NCBI GenBank assembly: GCA_934154515.1
Contig: CAKPGD010000022.1
Span: forward strand, 1-18,209
DNA length: 18,209 nucleotides
Direction: 5' to 3'
Origin: an uncultured Clostridia bacterium
GTDB lineage: Bacteria; Bacillota; Clostridia; TANB77; CAG-508
Part shown: positions 1-7,208 of the stretch, in pieces
How the letters are laid out: each line of letters starts with the position of its first letter
Numbering within the stretch: the first letter of the stretch is position 1
Notes under the pieces: model-generated
The model's database searches: none
What the model was told of the DNA's origin: nothing
What the model saw: the letters and a program-made list of their open reading frames with translations, nothing else
Program-made: the position numbers and the translations under genes

Positions 1-233
1 ATACTTATAAAAGAGATGAAAAAGATACTGGTTCTCCAGAAGTTCAAATAGCTCTTTTAACAGAAAGAATTAATGAATTAACAGAACACTTAAAAGTACA
101 CAAAAAAGACAATCATTCAAGAAGAGGTCTTTTAAAAATGGTAGGTGCAAGAAGAAGCTTATTAAAATACTTAAGTGACAAAGATGTTGAAAGATATAGA
201 GATATCGTTGCTAAATTAGGATTAAGAAAATAA
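1..233 (+). CDS. rpsO: 30S ribosomal protein S15, 3' part
   Basis: The window opens inside this gene; the first complete codon is at position 3 and 76 codons remain before TAA at 231-233. The remaining protein carries the S15 signature: GSPEVQIALLTERI, then LTEHLKVHKKDNHSRRGLLKMV and the tail RRSLLKYL...RYRDIVAKLGLRK. S15 binds 16S rRNA in the central domain and nucleates the platform of the 30S subunit. Bacterial S15 is about 89 residues, so only about a dozen N-terminal residues are missing. It is followed by a terminator and then pnp, the classic rpsO-pnp order. Confidence 0.97.
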   Translation, partial: TYKRDEKDTGSPEVQIALLTERINELTEHLKVHKKDNHSRRGLLKMVGARRSLLKYLSDKDVERYRDIVAKLGLRK

Positions 234-254
234 GATTTAGTAAGAATCTATTGC

Positions 255-287
255 AGGACGTTTTGCTAAAAGTAAAACGTCCTTTTT
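255..287 (+). terminator. Rho-independent terminator after rpsO
   Basis: A perfect 10-bp stem, AGGACGTTTT (255-264) with AAAACGTCCT (274-283), has a 9-nt loop and is followed by a run of five T including the last paired base. It lies 21 bases after the rpsO stop. It either ends rpsO transcripts or lets part of them through into pnp. Confidence 0.85.
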
Positions 288-308
288 AAAAATACGGTGT
301 GCAAAAAA

Positions 309-387
309 TGCTTGTGGTTAGATAGTAGCTTGTACAATGAATTAATTAAAAATGAATTTATTGTAGAGGTTACACTAACTAAAAGCA
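309..387 (+). promoter_or_regulatory. Long imperfect hairpin in the pnp leader
   Basis: Three nested helices can be read by eye. The inner one pairs 333-343 with 355-365 (11 bp, one G-U). The middle one pairs 315-321 with 375-381 (7 bp, one G-U). The outer one pairs 309-313 with 383-387 (5 bp). They are separated by a single mismatch (314/382) and an internal loop (322-332/366-374). It lies wholly in the untranslated region before pnp, 29 bases before the start codon. Known of the family: in E. coli the pnp leader hairpin is cut by RNase III and mediates PNPase autoregulation. A similar role here is inference. Confidence 0.5.
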
Positions 388-415
388 ACAAATAAAAAAT
401 GAAAAGAGGTAAAAT

Positions 416-2539
416 ATGTTTAGACAATTTGAAACAGAATTAGCTGGAAGAAAGCTAACAATAGAAAATGGAAAAATAGCAGGACTTGCAAATGGAAGTG
501 TAATGGTTAGATATGGAGATACAGTAGTAATGGTAAACGTTACAGCAGCTCCAGAACCAAAAGAAGGAATAGATTTCTTCCCACTTTCAGTAGATTACGA
601 AGAAAAATTATATGCGGTAGGAAAAATACCAGGAAGCTTTACAAAAAGAGAAGGAAAACCAACAGATAAAGCAATATTAGTATCAAGAGCAATTGATAGA
701 CCACTAAGACCATTATTTCCAAAAGATTTTAGAAATGATGTATGTGTAGTTGCAACAGTACTTTCAGTAGAACAAGATAATTCACCAGAAGTATGTGCAA
801 TGATTGGTGCTTCTTGTGCACTTGCAATATCAGATATACCATTTGGTGGACCAACAGCAGCAGTTGCAGTTGGATATATAGATGGACAAGTTATAATAAA
901 TCCAACAGTAGAACAAAGAGAAAAATCAAGATTAACATTAACACTTGCAGGAACAGAAGAAAAAATAACAATGATAGAAGCAGGTGCAGATGAACTTCCA
1001 AACGATGAAATGCTAAGAGCAATAAAAGAAGCACATGTAGAAATTAAAAAAATATGTGCATTTATAAGAAATATTCAAGAAGAAATAGGAAAACCAAAAT
1101 TTGAATATAAGCATTTCGGTGTAGAAAAAGAGTTTTATGATGAATTAAGAGCAGAATTTAAAGATAGAATGTATCAAGATGTACAAGCTCCAGATAAAGA
1201 AACACGTGATAGCAATATGGCAAAAATAACAGAAGATATTACAGCATATGTAGTAGAAAAATATGGGGAAGAAGCAGGAGAAGAAAGAAAACAAGATATA
1301 GCAGACACAGTTCACGACTTAGAAAAAGAATGTGTTAGAGAGATGATATATGTTGAACATAAACGTCCAGACGGAAGAAAAATAGACGAATTAAGACCAC
1401 TTTCATGTGAAGTAGGATTACTTCCAAGAGTTCATGGTAGTGCAATCTTTACAAGAGGACAAACACAAGCAATGACAATAGTAACACTTGGAATGAAGAG
1501 TGAAGAACAAATGCTAGATGGTGTAGATGAAGAAACAGGAAAAAGATATATGCACCAATATAATTTCCCTTCATATTCAGTAGGTGAAGCAAGACCATCT
1601 CGTGGACCAGGAAGAAGAGAAATAGGACATGGAGCATTAGCAGAAAAAGCATTAGTTCCAGTAATACCATCAGAAGAAGAATTTCCATATACAATAAGAG
1701 TAGTATCTGAAATATTATCATCAAATGGTTCTACATCACAAGCAAGTATATGTGGAAGTACATTAGCATTAATGGATGCAGGTGTACCAATTAAAAAGCC
1801 AGTTGCAGGTATCTCAACAGGATTGGTAACAAGCAAAGAAAATCCAAACGACTATGTAATGCTTACAGATATCCAAGGAATAGAAGATTTCTTTGGAGAT
1901 ATGGACTTTAAAGTAGGAGGAACAAAAGACGGTATAACAGCAATACAAGTAGATATTAAATGTGATGGTTTAACATATGAAATAATTCAAGAAGCTTTTG
2001 AAAGAACAAAAGTAGCAAGAGATTATATATTAGATGAAATAATGTTACCAGTAATTTCAGAACCAAGAAAAGAATTATCTAAATATGCACCAAAAATAGT
2101 AACAACAAAAATACCAGTAGATAAAATTAAAGATGTAATCGGACCTGGTGGAAAAATGATTAACAAAATAATTGAAGAAGCAAAAGGTGTAAAGATAGAT
2201 ATCGAAGAAGATGGAAGTGTATGCATTTACTCAACAGAAGGACAAGATGCAAATGTAGCTTTAAAAATGATTGAAGAAATCACTAGAGAAATAGAAGTTA
2301 ATGGTATATATGATGGAAAAGTATCAAGAATAGCAACATTTGGAGCATTTGTAGACTTAGGCGGAGGAAAAGAAGGATTATTACACATTTCTAAAATATC
2401 AAGTAAAAGAGTAGAAAAAGTAGAAGATGTATTATCAGTAGGAGACGAGGTAACTGTAAAAGTAATAGAAATAGATAATCAAGGAAGAATTAATTTAAGT
2501 ATGAAAGCTTTAGAAGCAAATAAAACTGAAGAAGAATAA
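416..2539 (+). CDS. pnp: Polyribonucleotide nucleotidyltransferase (PNPase)
   Basis: This is a 707-residue 3'-to-5' phosphorolytic exoribonuclease that degrades mRNA to nucleoside diphosphates and works in the cytoplasmic degradosome. The domain order is complete. The first RNase PH domain contains FFPLSVDYEEKLYAVGKIPGSF and RPLRPLFP, followed by an all-helical linker. The second RNase PH domain has YNFPSYSVGEARPSRGPGRREIGHG and the catalytic-site segment GDMDFKVGGTKDG (494-506). A KH domain with GPGG at 576-579 and a C-terminal S1 domain (about 630-701, GAFVDLGGGKEGLLHIS) bind RNA. The length equals the usual 700-720. ATG 416 is preceded by AGAGGT (405-410). It follows rpsO, as in most bacteria, and may be partly fed by readthrough of the terminator at 255-287. 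Confidence 0.97.
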   Translation: MFRQFETELAGRKLTIENGKIAGLANGSVMVRYGDTVVMVNVTAAPEPKEGIDFFPLSVDYEEKLYAVGKIPGSFTKREGKPTDKAILVSRAIDRPLRPLFPKDFRNDVCVVATVLSVEQDNSPEVCAMIGASCALAISDIPFGGPTAAVAVGYIDGQVIINPTVEQREKSRLTLTLAGTEEKITMIEAGADELPNDEMLRAIKEAHVEIKKICAFIRNIQEEIGKPKFEYKHFGVEKEFYDELRAEFKDRMYQDVQAPDKETRDSNMAKITEDITAYVVEKYGEEAGEERKQDIADTVHDLEKECVREMIYVEHKRPDGRKIDELRPLSCEVGLLPRVHGSAIFTRGQTQAMTIVTLGMKSEEQMLDGVDEETGKRYMHQYNFPSYSVGEARPSRGPGRREIGHGALAEKALVPVIPSEEEFPYTIRVVSEILSSNGSTSQASICGSTLALMDAGVPIKKPVAGISTGLVTSKENPNDYVMLTDIQGIEDFFGDMDFKVGGTKDGITAIQVDIKCDGLTYEIIQEAFERTKVARDYILDEIMLPVISEPRKELSKYAPKIVTTKIPVDKIKDVIGPGGKMINKIIEEAKGVKIDIEEDGSVCIYSTEGQDANVALKMIEEITREIEVNGIYDGKVSRIATFGAFVDLGGGKEGLLHISKISSKRVEKVEDVLSVGDEVTVKVIEIDNQGRINLSMKALEANKTEEE

Positions 2540-2636
2540 GATATTTACAAAGTGAATTAATAATGTATAAATGTCTTTAATTGGAAAAAATGTCACCAAT
2601 TACAAGCAAATAAAATCTTAACATTTTCTTAAATAG

Positions 2637-2665
2637 TTGAAAAAATGTACTAAAAATAGTATAAT
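2637..2665 (+). promoter_or_regulatory. Sigma-A promoter for the glycosyltransferase
   Basis: TTGAAA (2637-2642) and TATAAT (2660-2665) are separated by exactly 17 bases and match the housekeeping consensus at 5/6 and 6/6. Transcription would start near 2672, about 43 bases before the ATG at 2715. The first bases of the transcript can form a small hairpin (TACCT at 2674-2678 with AGGTA at 2688-2692). Confidence 0.75.
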
Positions 2666-2714
2666 GTTTATGGTACCTAAATAAAATAGGTATTGTAAAT
2701 AAGGAGAGGAAGAA

Positions 2715-3944
2715 ATGAAATATTTATATATAATACAAATGGCATTAGTATGGATAATAACCATATTTTGGACATATCAATTAGTAGTTAGTATATGTGC
2801 ATTAATTAAAATTAAAGAAAAGCCAATAATAGAAGAAAAAGAAAATAGATTTATGGCAATAATACCTGCTCATAATGAAGCGACAGTTGTAGCAAATTTA
2901 ATAGAAAGTTTAAAAAATCAAGATTATCCAAAAGATTTATATGATATATATGTAATTGCAGATAACTGTACAGATAATACAGCAGAAGTAGCAAGAAATG
3001 CAGGAGCAATAGTATATGAAAGATTTGACGAAACTAAGAAAACAAAAGGTTTTGCACTTCAATGGTTCTTAGCTCAAAAAATAAAAGAAAATGCTCCATA
3101 TGATGCACTTTGTGTATTTGATGCAGACAATATTGCAGACAAAAATTTCTTAAAAGCAATGAACAAAAAACTATGTCAAGGAGAAGAAGTAGTACAGGGT
3201 TACCGTGATATAAAAAATCCATCAGATAACTGGATAACAGCAGGATATTCAATATTCTATTGGACAATGAATAGATTTTATCATTTGGCAAGATATAACA
3301 TAGGTTTATCACCACTTTTAAATGGTACAGGATTTATGGTAAAATTTGATGTAATAAAACCAACTGGATGGGATACTAACACATTAACAGAGGATATAGA
3401 ATTTTCACTAAAAAATATTATAGAAGGTAGAAAATTAGGTTGGGCAACAGATGCAATAGTATATGATGAACAGCCAACAGGATTTAAACAATCTTGGTCT
3501 CAAAGAAGCAGATGGACAGTAGGACATATTCAATGTATGAAAGAGTATACAGGACTATTAGCAGAAGCAGTAAAAGAAAAGAAAACATTAATGAATTTTG
3601 ATGGACTTTTATACATACTAGGAAGTATACCAATGTTTGTGGTAACATTAATATTACTATTAACGAACTTTATAATATTCTTAGCGCAAGGTATGACTTC
3701 TGCAGAATTAATGTTAAACTTGTTAAGATATTTAATACCAACATTCTTATTCCCAATACTTACAGCAGTATTTATAATGTTGTTAGAACATAAACCAATA
3801 AAACCTATGATTAAAGGATTAATATTATATCCACTATTCTTAGGCTCATGGTTACTAATAAACTTTAAATGTTTATTTAAAAGAGAAACAAGTTGGGAAA
3901 AAATTGAGCACGTTAGAGACATAAAAATTAATGAAGTAAATTAG
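2715..3944 (+). CDS. Membrane GT2 family glycosyltransferase (QxxRW type)
   Basis: This 409-residue protein has one N-terminal membrane segment (about 4-28), a cytoplasmic GT-A domain and three C-terminal membrane segments (about 295-320, 337-360, 368-390). Visible GT2 motifs are IIPAHNE, DNCTDNT, the metal-binding FDADN (D136, D138), the general-base TED (E226-D227) and QRSRW (263-267), the QxxRW motif. The combination of QxxRW with flanking membrane helices is typical of enzymes that polymerise and export a polysaccharide, such as poly-N-acetylglucosamine, cellulose or hyaluronan synthases. A non-processive lipid-linked transferase is possible. The sugar cannot be told from sequence. ATG 2715 follows AAGGAGAGGA. 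No export partners are nearby: the gene has its own promoter (2637) and terminator (3951) and so appears monocistronic. Confidence 0.88.
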   Translation: MKYLYIIQMALVWIITIFWTYQLVVSICALIKIKEKPIIEEKENRFMAIIPAHNEATVVANLIESLKNQDYPKDLYDIYVIADNCTDNTAEVARNAGAIVYERFDETKKTKGFALQWFLAQKIKENAPYDALCVFDADNIADKNFLKAMNKKLCQGEEVVQGYRDIKNPSDNWITAGYSIFYWTMNRFYHLARYNIGLSPLLNGTGFMVKFDVIKPTGWDTNTLTEDIEFSLKNIIEGRKLGWATDAIVYDEQPTGFKQSWSQRSRWTVGHIQCMKEYTGLLAEAVKEKKTLMNFDGLLYILGSIPMFVVTLILLLTNFIIFLAQGMTSAELMLNLLRYLIPTFLFPILTAVFIMLLEHKPIKPMIKGLILYPLFLGSWLLINFKCLFKRETSWEKIEHVRDIKINEVN

Positions 3945-3950
3945 TAAAAA

Positions 3951-3983
3951 AAGTGGCATGGAGACATTTATCCATGTCATTTT
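3951..3983 (+). terminator. Terminator after the glycosyltransferase
   Basis: A 12-bp stem pairs 3951-3962 with 3971-3982 (two G-U pairs), with an 8-nt loop GACATTTA and an A-tract/T-tract on either side. The core is GGCATGGA against TCCATGTC. It starts 7 bases after the TAG stop. Confidence 0.75.
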
Positions 3984-4053
3984 GGTATATAAATAAAACA
4001 CTAATATGCAGAATATAACAATGGCTAATAGGTATAATATAACAATAATATAA

Positions 4054-4082
4054 TTGACATAAAACGTATCAAGTGATATAAT
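4054..4082 (+). promoter_or_regulatory. Consensus sigma-A promoter with extended -10
   Basis: TTGACA (4054-4059), a 17-base spacer and TATAAT (4077-4082) form a perfect 12/12 match. TGA directly before the -10 hexamer (4074-4076) gives the extended -10 TGn. It is the closest match to consensus in the window and lies 60 bases before the ATG of the 125-residue protein. Confidence 0.85.
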
Positions 4083-4141
4083 TGAGTTATATGAAGTTTA
4101 AATATTTTTTCTGAAATTAAATTTAAAGGAGAAAAAAAGAA

Positions 4142-4519
4142 ATGAAAGAAAGCAAAACCAAAAAAATAAGTAAGATTTTGGAAGAAATGGAAAAAGAGCA
4201 ACGGCAGGAGGTTTTTAAGCTATTTGATGCAAGTTTGAAAGAAATCTGTTGTGAAAATGTTGACTGGCTGGACTTTCAGGTATTCTTACCATCTTGTAAA
4301 ATGGTAAAGGAAATGCTTATGAGTCTAACACCAGAATACATTTTAACGGTTTGTGACAAGGTAAATCAATGTTATTGTGAAAATGTAAAGATTACTGTAT
4401 TGAAAAACAGAAAAGAGACATTTATAGACACAGTAAAGTTGAATGTGAATACTATGTTGGTTTACATCGAAATTTCAAGCAAACGAGTAAAAGAAATAGA
4501 GAGGAGATTAGCTCTTTAA
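4142..4519 (+). CDS. Unrecognised cysteine-rich 125-residue protein
   Basis: I do not recognise this protein. It has no signal peptide or membrane segment. It starts with a charged helical stretch (KKISKILEEMEKEQRQEVF) and ends with a lysine/arginine-rich helix (SSKRVKEIERRLAL). Six cysteines occur in four places (ICCENV, PSCK, VCDK, QCYCENV), and the tetrapeptide CENV appears twice. ATG 4142 follows AAAGGAGA with good spacing. Base use differs from its neighbours: CTG, CAG, GTG and TTG codons are common here and rare in adjacent genes, which hints at a different origin or different selection. The gene stands alone between a perfect promoter (4054) and a strong terminator (4532). Function unknown. 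Confidence 0.75.
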   Translation: MKESKTKKISKILEEMEKEQRQEVFKLFDASLKEICCENVDWLDFQVFLPSCKMVKEMLMSLTPEYILTVCDKVNQCYCENVKITVLKNRKETFIDTVKLNVNTMLVYIEISSKRVKEIERRLAL

Positions 4520-4531
4520 AAGAAAAACTAG

Positions 4532-4567
4532 AGGTTAGGAAGCAGCAATCCTAACCTTTTTGTTTTT
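4532..4567 (+). terminator. Strong terminator after the 125-residue protein
   Basis: A perfect 9-bp stem pairs AGGTTAGGA (4532-4540) with TCCTAACCT (4549-4557) around an 8-nt loop AGCAGCAA. It is followed by two T5 runs interrupted by one G. Confidence 0.92.
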
Positions 4568-4579
4568 GTATGAAAAATA

Positions 4580-4608
4580 TGGACTTTTTTTTTACTCAAT
4601 GATATAAT
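4580..4608 (+). promoter_or_regulatory. Sigma-A promoter, extended -10
   Basis: TGGACT (4580-4585, 4/6) and TATAAT (4603-4608, 6/6) are 17 bases apart, with TGA (4600-4602) as an extended -10. It would drive the P-loop/Asp23-like gene and cmk-plsC. It starts 13 bases after the preceding terminator. Confidence 0.65.
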
Positions 4609-4640
4609 AAAATACAAATAAAATAAAAGGAATGAAGAAG

Positions 4641-5465
4641 ATGAGAGTATATGCATTTGTTGGACCATCTGGAACAGGAAAAAGTTATAGAGCACAGATG
4701 GTAGCAGGAGAAAACAATATATCATATATAATAGATGATGGATTATTAGTAAATGAAAACGAGGTTGTAGCAGGAGAATCAGCAAAAAAAGCTCCAACTA
4801 AAATAGAAACTGTTAAACATGCGATATTTATAGATGAAAAAGAAAGAAAAGAAATGATAAAAGCTCTAAAAAAATATAAGCCAGAGTCAATATTAATATT
4901 AGGAACTTCAGATGGAATGGTAGAAAAAATTGCGGCAAATTTGGAACTCCCAAAAATAGAAAAGACAATATATATAAATGAAGTAGCAACAGAAGAAGAA
5001 ATGAAAACTGCAAGAAATATAAGAGTAACACAAGGAAAACATGTAATACCAGTACCAACATTTGAAATAAAAAAAGATTTTTCAGGATATATATTAGACC
5101 CACTTCAAATATTTAAATCAAGAGGTGATGACAAACCATATATATCAGAAAAATCAATAATAAGGCCAACTTTTAGCTATTTAGGAAATTTTACAATATC
5201 AGATACTGTATTTAGACAAATTGTAGAATATCAAGCAAAAAAGGCAGACGGCATTGCAAGAGTAATAAGAACAAGAGTGGAAAATTATGGTGAAGGTCCT
5301 TCAATTTATATGGAAGTTACAGTATATTATGGATTTAGTATAATAAAACAATTAAAAGATTTTAAAGAAAAATGTGTAAAAGATATTGAAAAATTAACAA
5401 CAATGAGTGTACAAAAAATAACAGTAATAGCCAAATCAATAGAATTACCTAAAAAAGGAGAATAA
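4641..5465 (+). CDS. P-loop protein with C-terminal Asp23/Gls24-like domain
   Basis: The protein has 274 residues counted from ATG 4641. I prefer this start because AAAAGG (4625-4630) is 10 bases from it but only one base from the in-frame ATG at 4632. It opens with a beta strand and Walker A GPSGTGKS (8-15), so it likely binds ATP or GTP. A second strand with an acidic end (AIFIDEKER) and another (SILILGTSDG) could complete the nucleotide fold. The last 90 residues or so (about 182-272; ISDTVFRQIVEYQAKKADGI, then VTVYYGFSIIKQL...VQKITVIAKSIE) resemble the Asp23/Gls24 fold (DUF322). That assignment is by eye and moderate. It ends 5 bases before cmk-plsC, whose ribosome binding site lies in this gene's last codons, so the two are co-transcribed. 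The biochemical role is unknown. Confidence 0.7.
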   Translation: MRVYAFVGPSGTGKSYRAQMVAGENNISYIIDDGLLVNENEVVAGESAKKAPTKIETVKHAIFIDEKERKEMIKALKKYKPESILILGTSDGMVEKIAANLELPKIEKTIYINEVATEEEMKTARNIRVTQGKHVIPVPTFEIKKDFSGYILDPLQIFKSRGDDKPYISEKSIIRPTFSYLGNFTISDTVFRQIVEYQAKKADGIARVIRTRVENYGEGPSIYMEVTVYYGFSIIKQLKDFKEKCVKDIEKLTTMSVQKITVIAKSIELPKKGE

Positions 5466-5470
5466 TAATT

Positions 5471-6766
5471 ATGTCATTTATAGTAGCAATAGATGGACCA
5501 GCAGGGACTGGCAAAGGAACAATAGCAAGTCTAATATCAAAAGAAATGGGACTTGTAAATATAGATACAGGAGCAACATATCGTTGTGTTGCATTATATG
5601 CAATAAGAAATGGAATAAAATTAGAAGAAAAAGAAAAAATAATAGATTCATTAGAAAACATAAAAATTGATATGAAAAATGATAGAGGAACACAAAAGGT
5701 ATTTTTAAATGGAGAAGACGTATCAAAAGAAATAAGAAGTAAAGAAGTAACAAAGATAGTATCTCAAGTATCTTCTATTATAGAAGTAAGACACAAAATG
5801 GTAGATGTTCAAAGAAAACTTGCAAAAGGAAAAGATGTTATTATGGAGGGAAGAGATATAACAACAGTAGTCTTTCCAAATGCAGATGTTAAAATTTATA
5901 TGGATGCAGATGAAGAAGTAAGAGCACAAAGAAGATATAAAGAAAATCAAGAAAAAGGAATAGATATGTCTTATGAAGAAGTTTTAAAAAATATCCAAAT
6001 GAGAGATAAAAATGACAAAGAAAAAGAAGAAGGAGCTCTAAAAATAGCAGAAGGAGCAATTGTTGTTGATACTACAAGCAAATCAATAGAACAAGTAAAA
6101 AAAGAAGTAAAGAAAATTATAAAAAATAAGAAAAAAGAAATAGAATATAGAATAAAAGTATATACACCAAGACCAGATACAAAATGGAAAAAGTTTGTAT
6201 ATAAAACAACAAGAGGATTTTTAAGAAGTGTGTATAGACTAGTTTATAGAGTAAGAAAAGTTGGAGAAGAAAATATAGAAGATGGTAAGGCATATATTAT
6301 TTGTGCAAATCATATAAATTATTTAGACGCAGCAGCGATAGTAATGTTTACAAAAAGAAAAGTATGCTTTGTAGGAAAAGAAGACTTGTGCAGAATAAAA
6401 ATTATAAACTGGTTAGCACATTTATTTGATTGTATTCCAATAAAAAGAAATACACAAGATATGGAAGCTATGAAGAGATGCTTAAAGGTTCTAAAAGAAG
6501 ATGGAGTATTAGGAATTTTCCCAGAAGGAACAAGAAATGGTATGGCAAAAGGTGCAGAAGTAAAAAATGGAGCAGCGTTTATGGCATTAAGAACTTCAAG
6601 TCCTATAATACCAGTAGGAATAAAAGGAAGTTTTAAACCATTTACAAAAGTAACAATAAATTATGGAACACCAATTGATGTTACAAAATATGATAAAAAT
6701 GATAAAGAGTCATTAGATAAATTAACAGAAGAAGTAATGAATAACATAGTGCAACTTACGAAATAA
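5471..6766 (+). CDS. cmk-plsC: Fused cytidylate kinase / PlsC-type acyltransferase
   Basis: One uninterrupted 431-residue frame holds two enzymes. Residues 1 to about 220 are a CMP/dCMP kinase: P-loop GPAGTGKGT (9-17), DTGATYR (32-38; usual form DTGAMYR), and GRDI (127-130). About 222-245 is a basic linker. The rest is a 1-acylglycerol-3-phosphate acyltransferase domain: NHINYLD (280-286, the NHX4D catalytic motif), FPEGTR (350-355) and IPVGIKGS (380-387). Cmk makes CDP on the way to CTP; PlsC makes phosphatidic acid. CTP and phosphatidic acid are the substrates of CdsA, so the fusion joins the two inputs of CDP-diacylglycerol synthesis. The acyltransferase half should sit at the membrane, although I see no clear transmembrane helix. 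ATG 5471 follows AAAGGAG at 10 bases. cmk next to plsC is common in Firmicutes; a single polypeptide is less usual. Confidence 0.93.
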   Translation: MSFIVAIDGPAGTGKGTIASLISKEMGLVNIDTGATYRCVALYAIRNGIKLEEKEKIIDSLENIKIDMKNDRGTQKVFLNGEDVSKEIRSKEVTKIVSQVSSIIEVRHKMVDVQRKLAKGKDVIMEGRDITTVVFPNADVKIYMDADEEVRAQRRYKENQEKGIDMSYEEVLKNIQMRDKNDKEKEEGALKIAEGAIVVDTTSKSIEQVKKEVKKIIKNKKKEIEYRIKVYTPRPDTKWKKFVYKTTRGFLRSVYRLVYRVRKVGEENIEDGKAYIICANHINYLDAAAIVMFTKRKVCFVGKEDLCRIKIINWLAHLFDCIPIKRNTQDMEAMKRCLKVLKEDGVLGIFPEGTRNGMAKGAEVKNGAAFMALRTSSPIIPVGIKGSFKPFTKVTINYGTPIDVTKYDKNDKESLDKLTEEVMNNIVQLTK

Positions 6767-6779
6767 TTAAAAATAGAGG

Positions 6780-6808
6780 TTGCATAAAATAAAAAAATGT
6801 GGTAATAT
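6780..6808 (+). promoter_or_regulatory. Possible promoter for the T-box-valS transcript
   Basis: TTGCAT (6780-6785) and TAATAT (6803-6808) lie 17 bases apart, 14 bases after cmk-plsC. The match is weak (3/6 and 4/6). No terminator separates cmk-plsC from the leader, so readthrough is also possible. Confidence 0.35.
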
Positions 6809-6860
6809 ATATAACAGTGGAAATAAAAACAAAGAAAAAGAGGAGTATGTTTTTAATTAC

Positions 6861-7071
6861 TATAAAGAGAATAGAAGTGATTGCGCTGAGAGCTTCTAAT
6901 AGAAAAGAAAACAGAATGTAGCTTTGGAGTTGGAGTAATGAAATACTAGTAGTTATTCTCGTTTGACAGGCGTTAACTGTAGTTAAGATATAAATAATAA
7001 AATTATTTATAAATTAAGGTGGTACCGTGAGAAATTTGAGCTCGCCCTTATTATGCAAGGGTGAGTTTTTT
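6861..7071 (+). ncRNA. T-box riboswitch, valine specific, controlling valS
   Basis: The conserved T-box sequence AAGGTGGTACCGTG (7016-7029) is present. Its TGGT pairs with an uncharged tRNA ending in ACCA, as expected for tRNA-Val. Stem I begins with GAGAATA (6867-6873) pairing with TATTCTC (6954-6960) and contains the AGTGA-type specifier-loop segment and a distal GAGAGC region. The specifier is best read as GTT (6952-6954) followed by A and TTCTC, the same layout as GGC-A-TTCTT in B. subtilis glyQS; GTA (6949-6951) is the alternative. Both are valine codons and fit the downstream valS. Uncharged tRNA-Val would stabilise the antiterminator and let transcription pass the terminator at 7041-7071. 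Confidence 0.93.
7041..7071 (+). terminator. Regulated terminator of the T-box
   Basis: The stem pairs CTCGCCCTT (7041-7049) with AAGGGTGAG (7057-7065), one G-U pair, followed by six T. It is the off-state structure that competes with the antiterminator built on the T-box sequence. Confidence 0.92.
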
Positions 7072-7208
7072 GTTTGCTATTTTTAAATTTCAGAAAAATG
7101 TAACTTTAGATGAAAAAGTAATTGGAAAGTATGGAGTGTTAGCAAGCGAAAAATTTGAAAGAGTAGAAGAAACAGAAGAAATGGAAATTTAAAAAGGAGG
7201 AAAAATAT

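Noticed and set aside
1432..1836. 134-codon frame antisense to pnp
   Set aside because: It is fully inside the conserved pnp coding region, has no ribosome binding site and reflects codon bias of the sense gene.
2578..2602. Hairpin TAATTGG/CCAATTA after pnp as a terminator
   Set aside because: The 7-bp stem is followed by CAAGCAAATAAAAT with no T-run, so it lacks the termination signal. It could be an mRNA 3' hairpin at most.
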